Assembly (NCBI RefSeq): GCF_014189455.1
Contig: NZ_CP050296.1
Coordinates: 5,514,001-5,578,000 of the forward strand
DNA from: Mesorhizobium huakuii
GTDB lineage: Bacteria; Pseudomonadota; Alphaproteobacteria; Rhizobiales; Rhizobiaceae
Length of the DNA: 64,000 nucleotides
Direction: 5' to 3'
Shown here: piece by piece, positions 40,227 to 50,813 of the stretch
Position numbering within the stretch: position 1 is the stretch's first letter
How the letters are laid out: every line of letters starts with the position of its first letter
Translations under genes and position numbers: made by a program
Notes under the pieces: model-generated
What the model saw: only the letters and a program-made list of their open reading frames with translations
What the model was told of the DNA's origin: nothing
Database searches by the model: none

Positions 40227-41017
40227 ATGGTTTTACCGCGAATGAAATTCGGGTTCGAAGAGACGCAAGCAAAATTTAAAAGTGCATCACAACAAGCCAG
40301 AATTTGGACCGAGCAGTGGGCTTCACAATGGATTTATTGCCCTAACTGCGGAAACTCGAGCTTAGAAAAATTCCCCGCTAATTTGCCTGTTGCCGATTTT
40401 TTCTGTCGCACGTGCAATGATCAATTCGAACTGAAAAGCCAAAAGAAGCCATTTGGCGCGAAGGTTGCTGACGGAGCCTATTTTACCAAGATCGACAGAT
40501 TGGCATCAGCTACCAATCCCAATTTGATATTGCTGAATTATGATTTGAGGCAACAAGCGGTAAGGCATGTTTGCGTTGTCCCAAAGCATTTCTTCGTACC
40601 AGACATCATCGAGAAGAGGAGCCCACTCGCGTCGACAGCGAGAAGAGCGGGTTGGGTCGGTTCCAATATTTTGCTGAACCGCATCCCGGATGCGGGCCGA
40701 ATATTTGTGGTTAGGAACAGCATCCCGATCCCTAAAGACGACGTCGTCGCTAAATGGCAGCACACCCTTTTTTGCGTGAGGAAAGGGCAGATGCTCGTGG
40801 TTGGCTAATTGAAATAATGAGATGTGTCGATATGATCGGCTCGACTGATTTCGATATCGAGCAAATCTACGCGTTCGAAAGGAAGCTGAGCGCTCTGTAT
40901 CCGAACAACAGAAATGTGAGACCGAAGATTCGTCAGCAATTGCAATTGCTTAGAGACAACGGATATCTCGAGTTTTTGGCCCGCGGGCGATATCGCGTGA
41001 GGAAAGAGAACTGTTGA
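40227..41017 (+). CDS. dpnI: DpnI-like methyl-directed restriction endonuclease, frameshifted in a T run
   Basis: The first 182 residues match the DpnI catalytic domain: zinc cysteines YCPNC (38, 41) and FFCRTC (60, 63), catalytic PD-(D/E)XK residues Asp57, Glu68 and Lys70 (VADFF...FELKS), and the methyl-adenine pocket motif TARRAGWVG (Trp143). The second frame, from about 40772, encodes the C-terminal winged helix (RGWLIEIMRCVDMIGSTDF ... QLQLLRDNGYLEF, as in DpnI). The frames join exactly if one T is added to the T6 run at 40768-40773, giving TLFLREERADARGW aligned without gap to DpnI and a protein of about 262 aa. DpnI cuts G(m6A)TC. The gene is far more AT-rich than its neighbours, with no adjacent methylase, as expected for this type. 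ATG 40242 is an alternative start. Confidence 0.88.
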
Positions 41018-41042
41018 AGGCCGAGCGGAGGGACATGCCTAA

Positions 41043-41321
41043 ATGTCTTGGTACGCAAATCATTATGAATGCTATAGGTGCGGCGAACATTGGGTAGACG
41101 AATGGTCATGCATGTGCGATGACGACTGTCCGAATTGCGGCGCTCGTCATGCTGCGCCAGTTGAAAGTCAAGACCTCACGTGTCTCATTATACCGGATGC
41201 GGCAGCTTTTGTAGTCTTAAGATCTCCAGATAGTGCAGAAGACCGCCCCGATTACGAGGAAATCGGACGCTTCGCCAGCAACGCGCTAGCGACGCAATTT
41301 CTTGAGGCTGTATCGAATTAG
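41043..41321 (+). CDS. Small zinc-ribbon protein
   Basis: A 92-aa protein with a four-cysteine zinc ribbon in its first 35 residues (YECYRCGEHW and CPNCGARH), plus an acidic CMCDDDC stretch; the rest is a short alpha/beta tail. Similar small proteins starting MSWxANHYxCxxCG are scattered through proteobacteria without known function. It lies 25 bp after the DpnI-like gene on the same strand and has similar, lower GC, so it probably arrived with it. A functional link to restriction is only inferred. Confidence 0.65.
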   Translation: MSWYANHYECYRCGEHWVDEWSCMCDDDCPNCGARHAAPVESQDLTCLIIPDAAAFVVLRSPDSAEDRPDYEEIGRFASNALATQFLEAVSN

Positions 41322-41456
41322 GCGCCATTCGAGAATGACTGCGTCGGCGATGAGGTCGCCCGGTTGACGCCCATGAAGCGTTTCAGACTGCCCGAAATCC
41401 ATCCCCGTTCGTTCAAAAATATTCTGAGGAAAGGGCGAAAAGCCTATGGGATCAAC

Positions 41457-41530
41457 TGGCTGGGGAACCTGGATTCGAACCAGGACTAACGGAGTCAGAG
41501 TCCGTGGGTCTACCGTTAACCTATTCCCCA
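41457..41530 (-). tRNA. tRNA-Gln (anticodon CUG)
   Basis: The minus strand folds into a full cloverleaf: acceptor TGGGGAA / TTCCCCA, anticodon stem ACGGA / TCCGT with loop CTCTGAC (anticodon CTG), T-loop GGTTCGAATCC, and an encoded 3' CCA. It is next to the accessory genes, and its 3' end faces them, as for an integration target. I could not find a second copy of its 3' end in the window. Confidence 0.95.
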
Positions 41531-41687
41531 GCAGGCGCGATCATGGATCGCGCGGGCCGAACGGCTGAGCCGCTTGAGCGCTGCCTTGTAGCCGCCAGCG
41601 GAAAATAGTCAAGCCTGCTCTGCGGTTCAAAATGGCCAATCGGAAAAGTTTGCGTGGCCCCTGATCCGCCTGCCGGCGTTCGTCGTT

Positions 41688-41713
41688 CGAAAAGCCAAGC
41701 AGTTGGCTTTTCG
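41688..41713 (-). terminator. Terminator-like hairpin downstream of the YbhN-like gene
   Basis: CGAAAAGCCAA-GCAG-TTGGCTTTTCG is a perfect 11-bp stem with a T4 run within its 3' arm, 60 bp past the stop of the minus-strand gene at 41773. It separates that gene from tRNA-Gln. Confidence 0.6.
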
Positions 41714-41737
41714 TCCGCTGTGCGGACCACTCCTCGA

Positions 41738-41755
41738 CTCCCCGTGAACGGGGAG
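41738..41755. repeat. Short palindrome of the CTCCCC/GGGGAG type
   Basis: CTCCCCGT-GA-ACGGGGAG is an 8-bp stem related to the outer hairpins of the 5150 and 24398 elements. It lies 18 bp beyond the stop of the gene at 41773. Confidence 0.5.
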
Positions 41756-41772
41756 AAGCCGCCGGGTGCGCC

Positions 41773-42705
41773 TCAGCTCTCCGTCCGGCTGAACTGCGAG
41801 CGTTCGAAGAACAGCACCACGCCCAGTCCGAGAATCAGCGGGATGATGAGATAAAACAGCCGGAACACCAGCAGCGCCGCCAGCACGCCGACCGGCTCCA
41901 TGTCGGAAAGGCCGGCCAGGAACACCACCTCGAACACACCAAGCCCGCCCGGCGCATGCGAGAGCTGGGCGACCGAGAAGGAGACGAGGAAGACGCCGAG
42001 CACGACGAAATAGCCGGGATTGTGCAGTTCGGGCAGGGCAAAGAAGATGATCGCCGCGGCGGCAATCAATTCGATCGGGCCGATCAGCAATTGCCTGGCG
42101 ACGATCGGCAGTGCCGGATAGTGCAGCTGAAAGCTGGCGATCTTCAGCGGGCGCAGATGCAGCGCGCTGCCGAAGATGTAGGCGCTGATGAGAATCAGCA
42201 TGGCAAGGCCGGCGGCGATCGCCAGCCCGTGATGCGGGGCGCCTGAGAAGCGGTCGACGATTTGCGGCTCCAGCACCAGCACCAGACCGCCGGCCAGAAG
42301 ACTAGACAGCACGAAGGTGATCCAGCAGATCGCCACCAGCACGCCGACATCCTGGCCAGTCAGGCCCCTGGTGCCATAGGCGCGGTAGCGGATGACGGCG
42401 CCGGAAAACACCGAGCCGCCAATATTGTGCGACAGCGCGTAGGTGGTGAAGGAGCAGAGCGTCACGAACAGCCACGACACACGCTTGCCGATATGCAGCA
42501 GCGCGATGTGGTCGTAGCCGGCGAGCGCGGCATAGGCGATGACGGAACTCAGCGCCGCCAGCACCCAGCCGCGGGTTGGAATGGCGGCAAGCCCGTCCCA
42601 GACATCGTCGAGCGAAATACCGCGCAGCTCGTGCCAGAGCAGCAGCAGCGAGAAGATCACTGCGGCGATGCCGACGACCGGCCAGAAATAGCGTCTCCAG
42701 TTCAT
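41773..42705 (-). CDS. YbhN/UPF0104 family membrane protein (lysylphosphatidylglycerol synthase TM-like)
   Basis: This 310-aa protein has about eight hydrophobic spans and the UPF0104 / MprF-flippase-domain pattern: SHNIGGSVFSGAVIRYRAY (about 93-111) and LSHAPGGLGVFEVVFL (about 246-261) are the conserved motifs. It lacks the C-terminal aminoacyl-transferase domain of full MprF, so it is a stand-alone membrane part, possibly a lipid flippase. ATG 42705 is the only sensible start. Single gene. Confidence 0.82.
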   Translation of the reverse strand: MNWRRYFWPVVGIAAVIFSLLLLWHELRGISLDDVWDGLAAIPTRGWVLAALSSVIAYAALAGYDHIALLHIGKRVSWLFVTLCSFTTYALSHNIGGSVFSGAVIRYRAYGTRGLTGQDVGVLVAICWITFVLSSLLAGGLVLVLEPQIVDRFSGAPHHGLAIAAGLAMLILISAYIFGSALHLRPLKIASFQLHYPALPIVARQLLIGPIELIAAAAIIFFALPELHNPGYFVVLGVFLVSFSVAQLSHAPGGLGVFEVVFLAGLSDMEPVGVLAALLVFRLFYLIIPLILGLGVVLFFERSQFSRTES

Positions 42706-43060
42706 TGCCTGACTGCCATGCGTTGCGTGTCCGCTTCCTTTTCGCTGGATGGTGGGAGGCCGGCTGCCCGGCGACTTCCGTTCATTTCAGAAATGCCTCA
42801 TTGAAGCCGGCTATTCAACCGCGAACACTTGTCGCGCCGGCCGCCGGCAAGATCCGCCCGCAGCGAAAGCGCTGCAACGGCCAGAGTTGAGGCATCGACT
42901 TCGACGAGAGTTATCTTCGCCGGCATTGCGCTACCAATCCAGCCTTGCGGCTACATTGCGCGGCGGGGCGAAAAGGCGGTTCGCGCCCCAGCCGGCAAAA
43001 TTCGGCATGCGGCTCTTGGTGATCGGGCACGGCACTGTTAGTCTGGCGGCAACTTGAAAC
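42706..43060. other. Intergenic region without a convincing gene
   Basis: These 355 bases separate the divergent YbhN-like and Ppx genes. A 102-codon plus-strand frame crosses it but has no ribosome binding site and an Arg/Ala-rich composition typical of noncoding GC-rich DNA. Promoters for both genes presumably lie here. Confidence 0.5.
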
Positions 43061-44479
43061 ATGCCAAAGCGCCTGCTGCGTCCTTCATCGGTTCGCGCGG
43101 CGCCGGAAGGAACGACAGTGGAAGACCGCGACACCGGCGCAGGCGCGTCGGAGGTGGGCGCGTCCAGCGCTTCCCCAGGGCCATCAGGCCCGGGGACAGC
43201 CGGTTGGCAGCAACGCCGCCCGACGGAGCCGCGCTCCGCCGATGGGCAGGCGGGCGACGCGACCCATCACCAGAAGGGCAAGCCTAAAAAACGGCGCAAG
43301 CGAAGGCGCGGGCGCAAGGTTTTTGCGCGCGACGAAGCGCACCCGCAGGGCAGTCGATCGCCGACCCCGAGCCAGGCCGCTGCCCCGGCTTTGGAACCGA
43401 AGCAGCCAACGGCGCTGGCAATCTCGCCCGCCGCTCCAACGCCACGCCCCGAACAGGGCGCGCGCCGGTCGCCGGTGCACGAGCTTCCGGTCTTTGCCGC
43501 ACTCGACCTCGGCACCAACAATTGCCGGCTGCTGGTTGCGGTGCCGACGCGGCATGGCCAGTTCCGCGTCATCGACGCTTTCTCGCGCATCGTCAGGCTG
43601 GGCGAGGGGCTCACCGCCAATGGCCGGCTCGGCCAGCCGGCGATGGACCGCGCGGTCGAGGCGCTGAAGATCTGCGGCGACAAATTGCGCAGCCGCAAGA
43701 TCAGGAAGGCCAGGCTGATCGCCACCGAAGCCTGCCGCTCGGCCGAGAACGGCGTCGAGTTCCTCGAACGCGTCGAGCGCGAGGCCGGCCTGAAGCTCGA
43801 GATCATCGACCGCCAGACCGAAGCACGGCTGGCGGTGTCCGGCTGCGGCTCACTGGTCGAGCGCGACACGCAAGGCGTCGTCCTGTTCGATATCGGCGGC
43901 GGCTCTTCGGAGATCGCGCTGATCGATCTCACCGGCCGCCGTTCGCCGCGGCTCGCCAACCACATCGTGTCGTGGACGTCGCTGCCGGTCGGCGTCGTCT
44001 CACTGGCTGAGCGTTTTGGCGGCCGCACCGTGACGCGCGACATCTTCACCGCAATGGTCGATGACGTCGCCGGCCGGCTGGCGGCTTTCGATGGCCGCGA
44101 CCGGCTGAGCCACCTCAAGGCCAGCCCGAATTTTCATCTGCTCGGTACGTCCGGCACGGTGACGACGCTGGCCGGCGTCCACCTCGATCTCGAACGCTAC
44201 GACCGGCGTCGGGTCGACGGGCTGTGGATGGACCGCGACAGCGTCGACCGCATGGTGGAGAGGCTGGTCGGCTGGGATTTCCAGCAGCGCTGCGCCAACC
44301 CTTGCATCGGTGCGGACCGCGCCGATCTGGTGCTGGCTGGCTGTGCTATCCTCGAAGCGATCCGCGCGGTCTGGCCCTCGGAGCGGCTGCGCGTCGCCGA
44401 CCGGGGCCTGCGCGAAGGCATATTGAGCGAGCTGATGGCCGATGACGGCGTCTGGCGCAACGATGGGCGTGGCCGTTAA
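43061..44479 (+). CDS. ppx: Ppx/GppA family phosphatase (exopolyphosphatase-like)
   Basis: A 472-aa (from ATG 43061) or 453-aa (from GTG 43118) protein. GTG 43118 has GGAAGGA eight bases upstream and is the better start. The first 130 residues or so are low-complexity and basic ([11 protein letters not shown]), probably disordered. The catalytic part shows both ASKHA phosphate loops, [10 protein letters not shown] and [12 protein letters not shown], and [10 protein letters not shown]. Family members hydrolyse polyphosphate or pppGpp; which one applies cannot be told. Its TAA overlaps the ATG of rlmE (TAATG), so the two are coupled. Confidence 0.87.
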   Translation: MPKRLLRPSSVRAAPEGTTVEDRDTGAGASEVGASSASPGPSGPGTAGWQQRRPTEPRSADGQAGDATHHQKGKPKKRRKRRRGRKVFARDEAHPQGSRSPTPSQAAAPALEPKQPTALAISPAAPTPRPEQGARRSPVHELPVFAALDLGTNNCRLLVAVPTRHGQFRVIDAFSRIVRLGEGLTANGRLGQPAMDRAVEALKICGDKLRSRKIRKARLIATEACRSAENGVEFLERVEREAGLKLEIIDRQTEARLAVSGCGSLVERDTQGVVLFDIGGGSSEIALIDLTGRRSPRLANHIVSWTSLPVGVVSLAERFGGRTVTRDIFTAMVDDVAGRLAAFDGRDRLSHLKASPNFHLLGTSGTVTTLAGVHLDLERYDRRRVDGLWMDRDSVDRMVERLVGWDFQQRCANPCIGADRADLVLAGCAILEAIRAVWPSERLRVADRGLREGILSELMADDGVWRNDGRGR

Positions 44480-45276
44480 TGACCAAGAAACCGGAAAAGC
44501 CAGGCTCGGCCAGCATTCGCGTCTTGAAGACGCGGATCAAGAAGAAGAGCGGCCTGAAGGAATCGTCGCGCCGCTGGCTGCAGCGCCACATCAACGATCC
44601 CTATGTCCAGCGGTCGAAGGCGGACGGTTACCGCTCGCGCGCCGCCTACAAGCTGATCGAGATCGACGACAAGCACCATCTGCTCAAACCCGGCATGAAG
44701 GTGATCGATTTAGGCGCTGCCCCCGGCGGCTGGTGCCAGGTCGCGGCCGCGCGCACGAAATCGACGGCGGACAATCCGCATGTCATCGGCATCGACTATC
44801 TGGAGATGGATGCGGTGCCTGGCGCGCCGGTGCTTTTGATGGATTTCCTGGACGCGGATGCGCCGCGCAAGCTGGCCGAAGCGCTGGGAGGGGATCCGGA
44901 TATCGTGCTGTCCGACATGGCCGCACCCACCACCGGCCACAAGCGGACCGACCACATCCGCACCATGCATCTGTGCGAGGTGGCGGCCGATTTCGCGCTG
45001 TCCGTCCTGAAGCCCGGCGGGCATTTCCTAGCCAAGACTTTCCAGGGCGGCGCCGAAAACGAACTGCTCTCCATGCTCAAGAAGAATTTCCGCTCGGTGC
45101 ATCACGTCAAACCGCCGGCTTCCCGGGACGAGTCGGTGGAGCTTTATCTGTTGGCCAAGGATTTTAAGGGGCGACAGTCCGGTCCGCCGTCAGGCGGATC
45201 GGAACGTCCAGTGGACGTTCCGAAGGACTCGATCGCCCGGAGCCATAGCGAAGGGCCGGGGGACGCCGAAGCCTAA
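44479..45276 (+). CDS. rlmE: 23S rRNA (uridine-2'-O)-methyltransferase RlmE
   Basis: This 265-aa FtsJ/RrmJ methyltransferase modifies U2552 of 23S rRNA. The SAM-binding motif [16 protein letters not shown] (about 75-90) and the K-D-K-E tetrad are seen: Lys in RSRAAYKL, Asp in VLSDMAAP, Lys in AKTFQGG and Glu in SVELYLLAK. The last 30 or so residues, after DFKG, are not part of the family; they are encoded by a palindromic repeat (45179-45262) that reads through in frame. Coupled to the upstream ppx-like gene. Confidence 0.93.
   Translation: MTKKPEKPGSASIRVLKTRIKKKSGLKESSRRWLQRHINDPYVQRSKADGYRSRAAYKLIEIDDKHHLLKPGMKVIDLGAAPGGWCQVAAARTKSTADNPHVIGIDYLEMDAVPGAPVLLMDFLDADAPRKLAEALGGDPDIVLSDMAAPTTGHKRTDHIRTMHLCEVAADFALSVLKPGGHFLAKTFQGGAENELLSMLKKNFRSVHHVKPPASRDESVELYLLAKDFKGRQSGPPSGGSERPVDVPKDSIARSHSEGPGDAEA
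45179..45262. repeat. Palindromic repeat that supplies the 3' coding end of rlmE
   Basis: Two strong hairpins are visible: GGTCCGCC-GTCA-GGCGGATC (45181-45200) and a perfect 10-bp dyad, GGAACGTCCA / TGGACGTTCC, around the single base 45211. A CCCGG / CCGGG pair follows. The element is translated in frame and adds about 30 residues to RlmE. Confidence 0.7.
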
Positions 45277-45287
45277 GCAGGGCTGCC

Positions 45288-46709
45288 TCACTCCCCCGGC
45301 GATCTCGCCGGTTCCAGAGTCTTTGGCGTCGTCAGCCGGCCGTGGCCTGACACGGCGTTGCCGGCATCGGGCGCCAGCCGCATGAACGACAGCGATGCCG
45401 CCGCCGATACCGCCGCCACGATGAAGAAGGCGATGTGGAAGTCGCCCAGCGTCAGCGGTCCGCCATGGATCGAGGTCGAGACTTCCAGGATGCCGCCGGC
45501 AAGTGCCACGCCGAGCGCGATCGACAATTGCTGGAACACTGCCGTGATCGGCGTTGCCTTGCTGGTGTCTTCGGCCGACACCTCGGCATAGGAGAGCGCA
45601 TTGACGCCGGTGAAGAACATTGAGCGGATGAAGCCGCCGACCAGCAATATGGCCAGCATCAGCACATAAGGCGTTTCGGGAGTGAAGAGGCCGTAGATGG
45701 CGATCGATGCGGCGGCGACCAGCGAGCCGACGATCAGCACGCGGCGGAAGCCGGCAACGCGAAAAATCAGCGCGGTGACGAATTTCATGCCGATGGCGCC
45801 GACCGCCGAGACGAAGGTGATCATACCGGACTGGAACGGCGTCAGGCCAAAGCCGATCTGGAACATCAGCGGCAGCAGGAACGGCACTGCACCGATGCCG
45901 ATGCGAAACAGCGAGCCACCCAGTACGGAGGAGCGGAACACCTGATTGCGGAACAGTTCGAGCGCCAGCAGCGGATCTTTGGCGCGGCGCGCATGCATCA
46001 GGTAGAGCGCGCCTGACAGCAGCCCGACGGCCACCGTGATGAAGCCGGTCGTCGGCGGCAGATAGGGCAGGCTTACGACTGACAAGCCGAACACCACGCC
46101 GGATGCTGCCACCCCGCTCAGCACGAAGCCGGTGAAATCGAGTGGCGGCGTCGCCATCGATTCGGTTTCCGGCAGGAAGCGTGTGGCCAGCCAGATCCCG
46201 ATCAGGCCGATCGGCACATTGATCAGAAAGATCCAGTGCCAGGTGAAGTAGGTGGTGATGAAGCCGCCGATCGGCGGTCCGACCAGCGGTCCGACCAGTG
46301 CGGGAACGGTCAGCCACGACATGGCGGCGACCAGGTCGCTCTTGGGCGTCGCCCGCACCAGCACCAGGCGGCCGACCGGCGTCATCATGGCGCCGCCAAT
46401 GCCTTGCAGGAAGCGCGACACCACGAAGGCCGGCAGCGAACCGGAGAAGGCGCAGGCGACCGAGCCGACGATGAACACCGCGATCGCGGCGCGAAAAATG
46501 TTCTTGGCGCCGAAGCGGTCGGCCATCCAGCCGCTGATCGGAATGAAGATCGCCAGCGACACCAGATAGGCGGTCAGCGCCAGCTTGAGCGCGATCGGGC
46601 TGGTATGGATGTCGACGGCGATCGCCGGCAGCGATGTCGCGATGACGGTCGAATCCATGTTTTCCATGAAAAGGGCGACCGCCAGGATCAGCGGAATGGT
46701 GCGATTCAC
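45288..46709 (-). CDS. MFS transporter, DHA2 (EmrB/QacA-like) drug efflux family
   Basis: A 473-aa membrane protein with about 14 spans, the DHA2 number. Motif D1 appears near the N terminus (MENMDSTVIATSLPAIA, about 16-32), motif A as GWMADRFGAKNIF (about 60-72) and the antiporter motif C as GPLVGPPIGGFI (about 139-150). These features place it with proton-coupled multidrug exporters; the substrate is unknown. No EmrA-type partner or TetR regulator is adjacent. It is convergent with rlmE (11 bp between stops). Confidence 0.87.
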   Translation of the reverse strand: MNRTIPLILAVALFMENMDSTVIATSLPAIAVDIHTSPIALKLALTAYLVSLAIFIPISGWMADRFGAKNIFRAAIAVFIVGSVACAFSGSLPAFVVSRFLQGIGGAMMTPVGRLVLVRATPKSDLVAAMSWLTVPALVGPLVGPPIGGFITTYFTWHWIFLINVPIGLIGIWLATRFLPETESMATPPLDFTGFVLSGVAASGVVFGLSVVSLPYLPPTTGFITVAVGLLSGALYLMHARRAKDPLLALELFRNQVFRSSVLGGSLFRIGIGAVPFLLPLMFQIGFGLTPFQSGMITFVSAVGAIGMKFVTALIFRVAGFRRVLIVGSLVAAASIAIYGLFTPETPYVLMLAILLVGGFIRSMFFTGVNALSYAEVSAEDTSKATPITAVFQQLSIALGVALAGGILEVSTSIHGGPLTLGDFHIAFFIVAAVSAAASLSFMRLAPDAGNAVSGHGRLTTPKTLEPARSPGE

Positions 46710-49092
<2,383 letters not shown>

Positions 49093-49120
49093 TCAAGGTT
49101 TAGCAGGACAGGGGCACACC

Positions 49121-49540
49121 ATGAACCAGACCGCGATCTTCTGGCCTGTTCTGGCGCAAGTTCTGCTGGTCTATATCGTTTACGTCGTGATGGGCCGGCG
49201 CCGGTTCGTCGCGGTGAAGTCGGGCGAGGCCAAGGTCGGCCAGTTCAAAACGCGTTCGACCGAGCCTGCATCCAGCGTCACCGTTGCCGCCAATCTCTGC
49301 AACCAGTTCGAACTGCCGGTGCTTTTCTATGTGCTGTGCCTGACGCTCCACGTCACCAACGGCGTCAACTATCTGACCTTGGCGCTGATGTGGATTTTCG
49401 TCGCCTCGCGCTATTTCCACGCCTGGGTGCACCTGACCAGCAACAATCTGCGATTGCGCAGCCGCACTTTCTTCGCAGGCGCGGCCGTGCTGGCGCTGGC
49501 CTGGATTTGGTTCGCGCTGCACCTGCTGGGAGCGGTCTGA
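49121..49540 (+). CDS. MAPEG family membrane protein
   Basis: A 139-aa, four-span membrane protein of the MAPEG (membrane-associated proteins in eicosanoid and glutathione metabolism) family. The conserved segment AANLCNQFELPVLFYVLCL (about 56-74) holds the N-x-x-E-x-P motif. Bacterial members are mostly uncharacterised; some act as glutathione transferases. ATG 49121 follows AGGACAGGGG. It ends at a strong bidirectional hairpin. Confidence 0.82.
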   Translation: MNQTAIFWPVLAQVLLVYIVYVVMGRRRFVAVKSGEAKVGQFKTRSTEPASSVTVAANLCNQFELPVLFYVLCLTLHVTNGVNYLTLALMWIFVASRYFHAWVHLTSNNLRLRSRTFFAGAAVLALAWIWFALHLLGAV

Positions 49541-49549
49541 GCAGAGCAG

Positions 49550-49582
49550 TTCTTCCTTCTCCCACGAGGGGAGAAGGAAGAA
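49550..49582. terminator. Bidirectional terminator hairpin between the MAPEG gene and rnd
   Basis: A perfect 14-bp stem (left arm TTCTTCCTTCTCCC) with the 5-base loop ACGAG lies between two convergent stops, 9 bp after the MAPEG gene and 2 bp before the rnd stop. It belongs to the CTCCC/GGGAG palindrome type seen elsewhere in the window. Confidence 0.65.
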
Positions 49583-49583
49583 G

Positions 49584-50735
49584 CTACAAATCGAACACCG
49601 CTATTTTTCGCTTGTCGAATTTTATCCCGATCTCGCCGCGCACCAGCTTCAGTGCCGCCTCGCCGAAGACGGCGCGCCGCCATCCCTGCAGCGCCGGCAC
49701 ATCGGCATCCTCGCCCCCGGCCGCGATGCGGTCGATGTCGTCGCTGGAAGCCAGCACCTTCGAGGCTACGCCTTGCTTTTCGGCGACGATCCGCAGCAGC
49801 ACTTTCAACAGTTCCGCCGCGGCACTTGAGCCTTCCGGTGGCTGGAAATTCTTCGGCAGTTTCGGCATCTGCTCCTTGGGCAGGGCAAGTGCGGCATTGA
49901 CCGCTCCAAGCAGGGCCGTCGCCGTCGAGGAGCGCTCCCAGCCTTTCGGCGTGGTGCGCAGCTTGCCAAGGGCGGCCGCATCGCGCGGTGCCTGCTGCGC
50001 CACCTCGTAGATCGCATCGTCCTTGAGTACGCGGCCGCGCGGCACGTCGCGTTCCCTGGCCTCGCGCTCGCGCCATGCCGCAACGGCCTGCACGATCGCC
50101 AGTTCCTGCGGCTTGCGCAGCCGCATCTTCAGCCGCTTCCAGGCGTCCTCCGGGTGCGGATCGTAGGTCTCGCGCGAGGTCAGGACGTCCATCTCTTCGT
50201 TCAGCCAGTGGGCGCGGTTTTCCCGCTCCAGTTCGGCGCTGAGGTGCTGATAGACCTCGATCAGATGGGTAACGTCGGCCAGCGCATAGTCGAGCTGCTT
50301 GTCGGACAGCGGCCGGTGGCGCCAGTCGGTGAAGCGCGAAGACTTGTCGAGCCGCGCCCCGGTGATGCGCTGCACGAGCTGGTCGTAGGAAACGCTGTCG
50401 CCGAAGCCGCAAACCATTGCCGCGACCTGCGTATCGAACACCGGATGCGGAACGAGATCGCCGAGATGGACGATGATTTCGATGTCCTGCCGGGCGGCAT
50501 GGAAGACTTTCACCACCGCCTCATTGGCCATCAGCCTGAAGAAGGGCGCCAGGTTGATGTCGGGCGACAGCGGATCGATCAGCGCGGTGACGCCAGGCGC
50601 CGCCATCTGGATCAGGCACAGGATTGGCCAGAAGGTCGTTTCGCGGATGAACTCGGTGTCGACGGTGACGAAATCCGACTTTTCGAAAGCGGCGAGAACG
50701 GTCTCGAGTTCTTTCTGGGTGGTGATGACGTGCAT
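49584..50735 (-). CDS. rnd: Ribonuclease D
   Basis: This 383-aa 3'-5' exoribonuclease takes part in tRNA 3' maturation. The DEDD catalytic residues are visible: VDTEFIRE (Asp, Glu), VFHAARQDIE (Asp) and DYALADVTHL (Tyr/Asp of Exo III). The HRDC domain follows at about 205-290. ATG 50735 is used; a TTG three bases upstream is possible but unneeded. Length is normal. Single gene on the minus strand. Confidence 0.94.
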   Translation of the reverse strand: MHVITTQKELETVLAAFEKSDFVTVDTEFIRETTFWPILCLIQMAAPGVTALIDPLSPDINLAPFFRLMANEAVVKVFHAARQDIEIIVHLGDLVPHPVFDTQVAAMVCGFGDSVSYDQLVQRITGARLDKSSRFTDWRHRPLSDKQLDYALADVTHLIEVYQHLSAELERENRAHWLNEEMDVLTSRETYDPHPEDAWKRLKMRLRKPQELAIVQAVAAWREREARERDVPRGRVLKDDAIYEVAQQAPRDAAALGKLRTTPKGWERSSTATALLGAVNAALALPKEQMPKLPKNFQPPEGSSAAAELLKVLLRIVAEKQGVASKVLASSDDIDRIAAGGEDADVPALQGWRRAVFGEAALKLVRGEIGIKFDKRKIAVFDL

Positions 50736-50813
50736 CAAATCGCTTTTGGCAGGAGTAAGGTCTTCCTAGATTTCAGCCGGGAAGGCTTTCGTCAAGCTTT
50801 GGCGCCTCCATCA

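Noticed and set aside
40768..40773. T6/T7 tract as a phase-variable switch of the DpnI-like gene
   Set aside because: A T6 run is short for slippage, and five other one-base indels occur in unrelated genes of the window, so sequencing error is the simpler explanation.
41457..41530. tRNA-Gln 3' end as the left end of an integrated element with a second att copy
   Set aside because: I searched by eye for a repeat of the tRNA 3' end to the left (36-41 kb) and saw none, and there is no integrase, so only a weak island hypothesis is kept.
42749..43057. 102-codon plus-strand ORF between the YbhN-like and ppx genes
   Set aside because: No ribosome binding site, Arg-rich GC-frame composition and no recognisable content.
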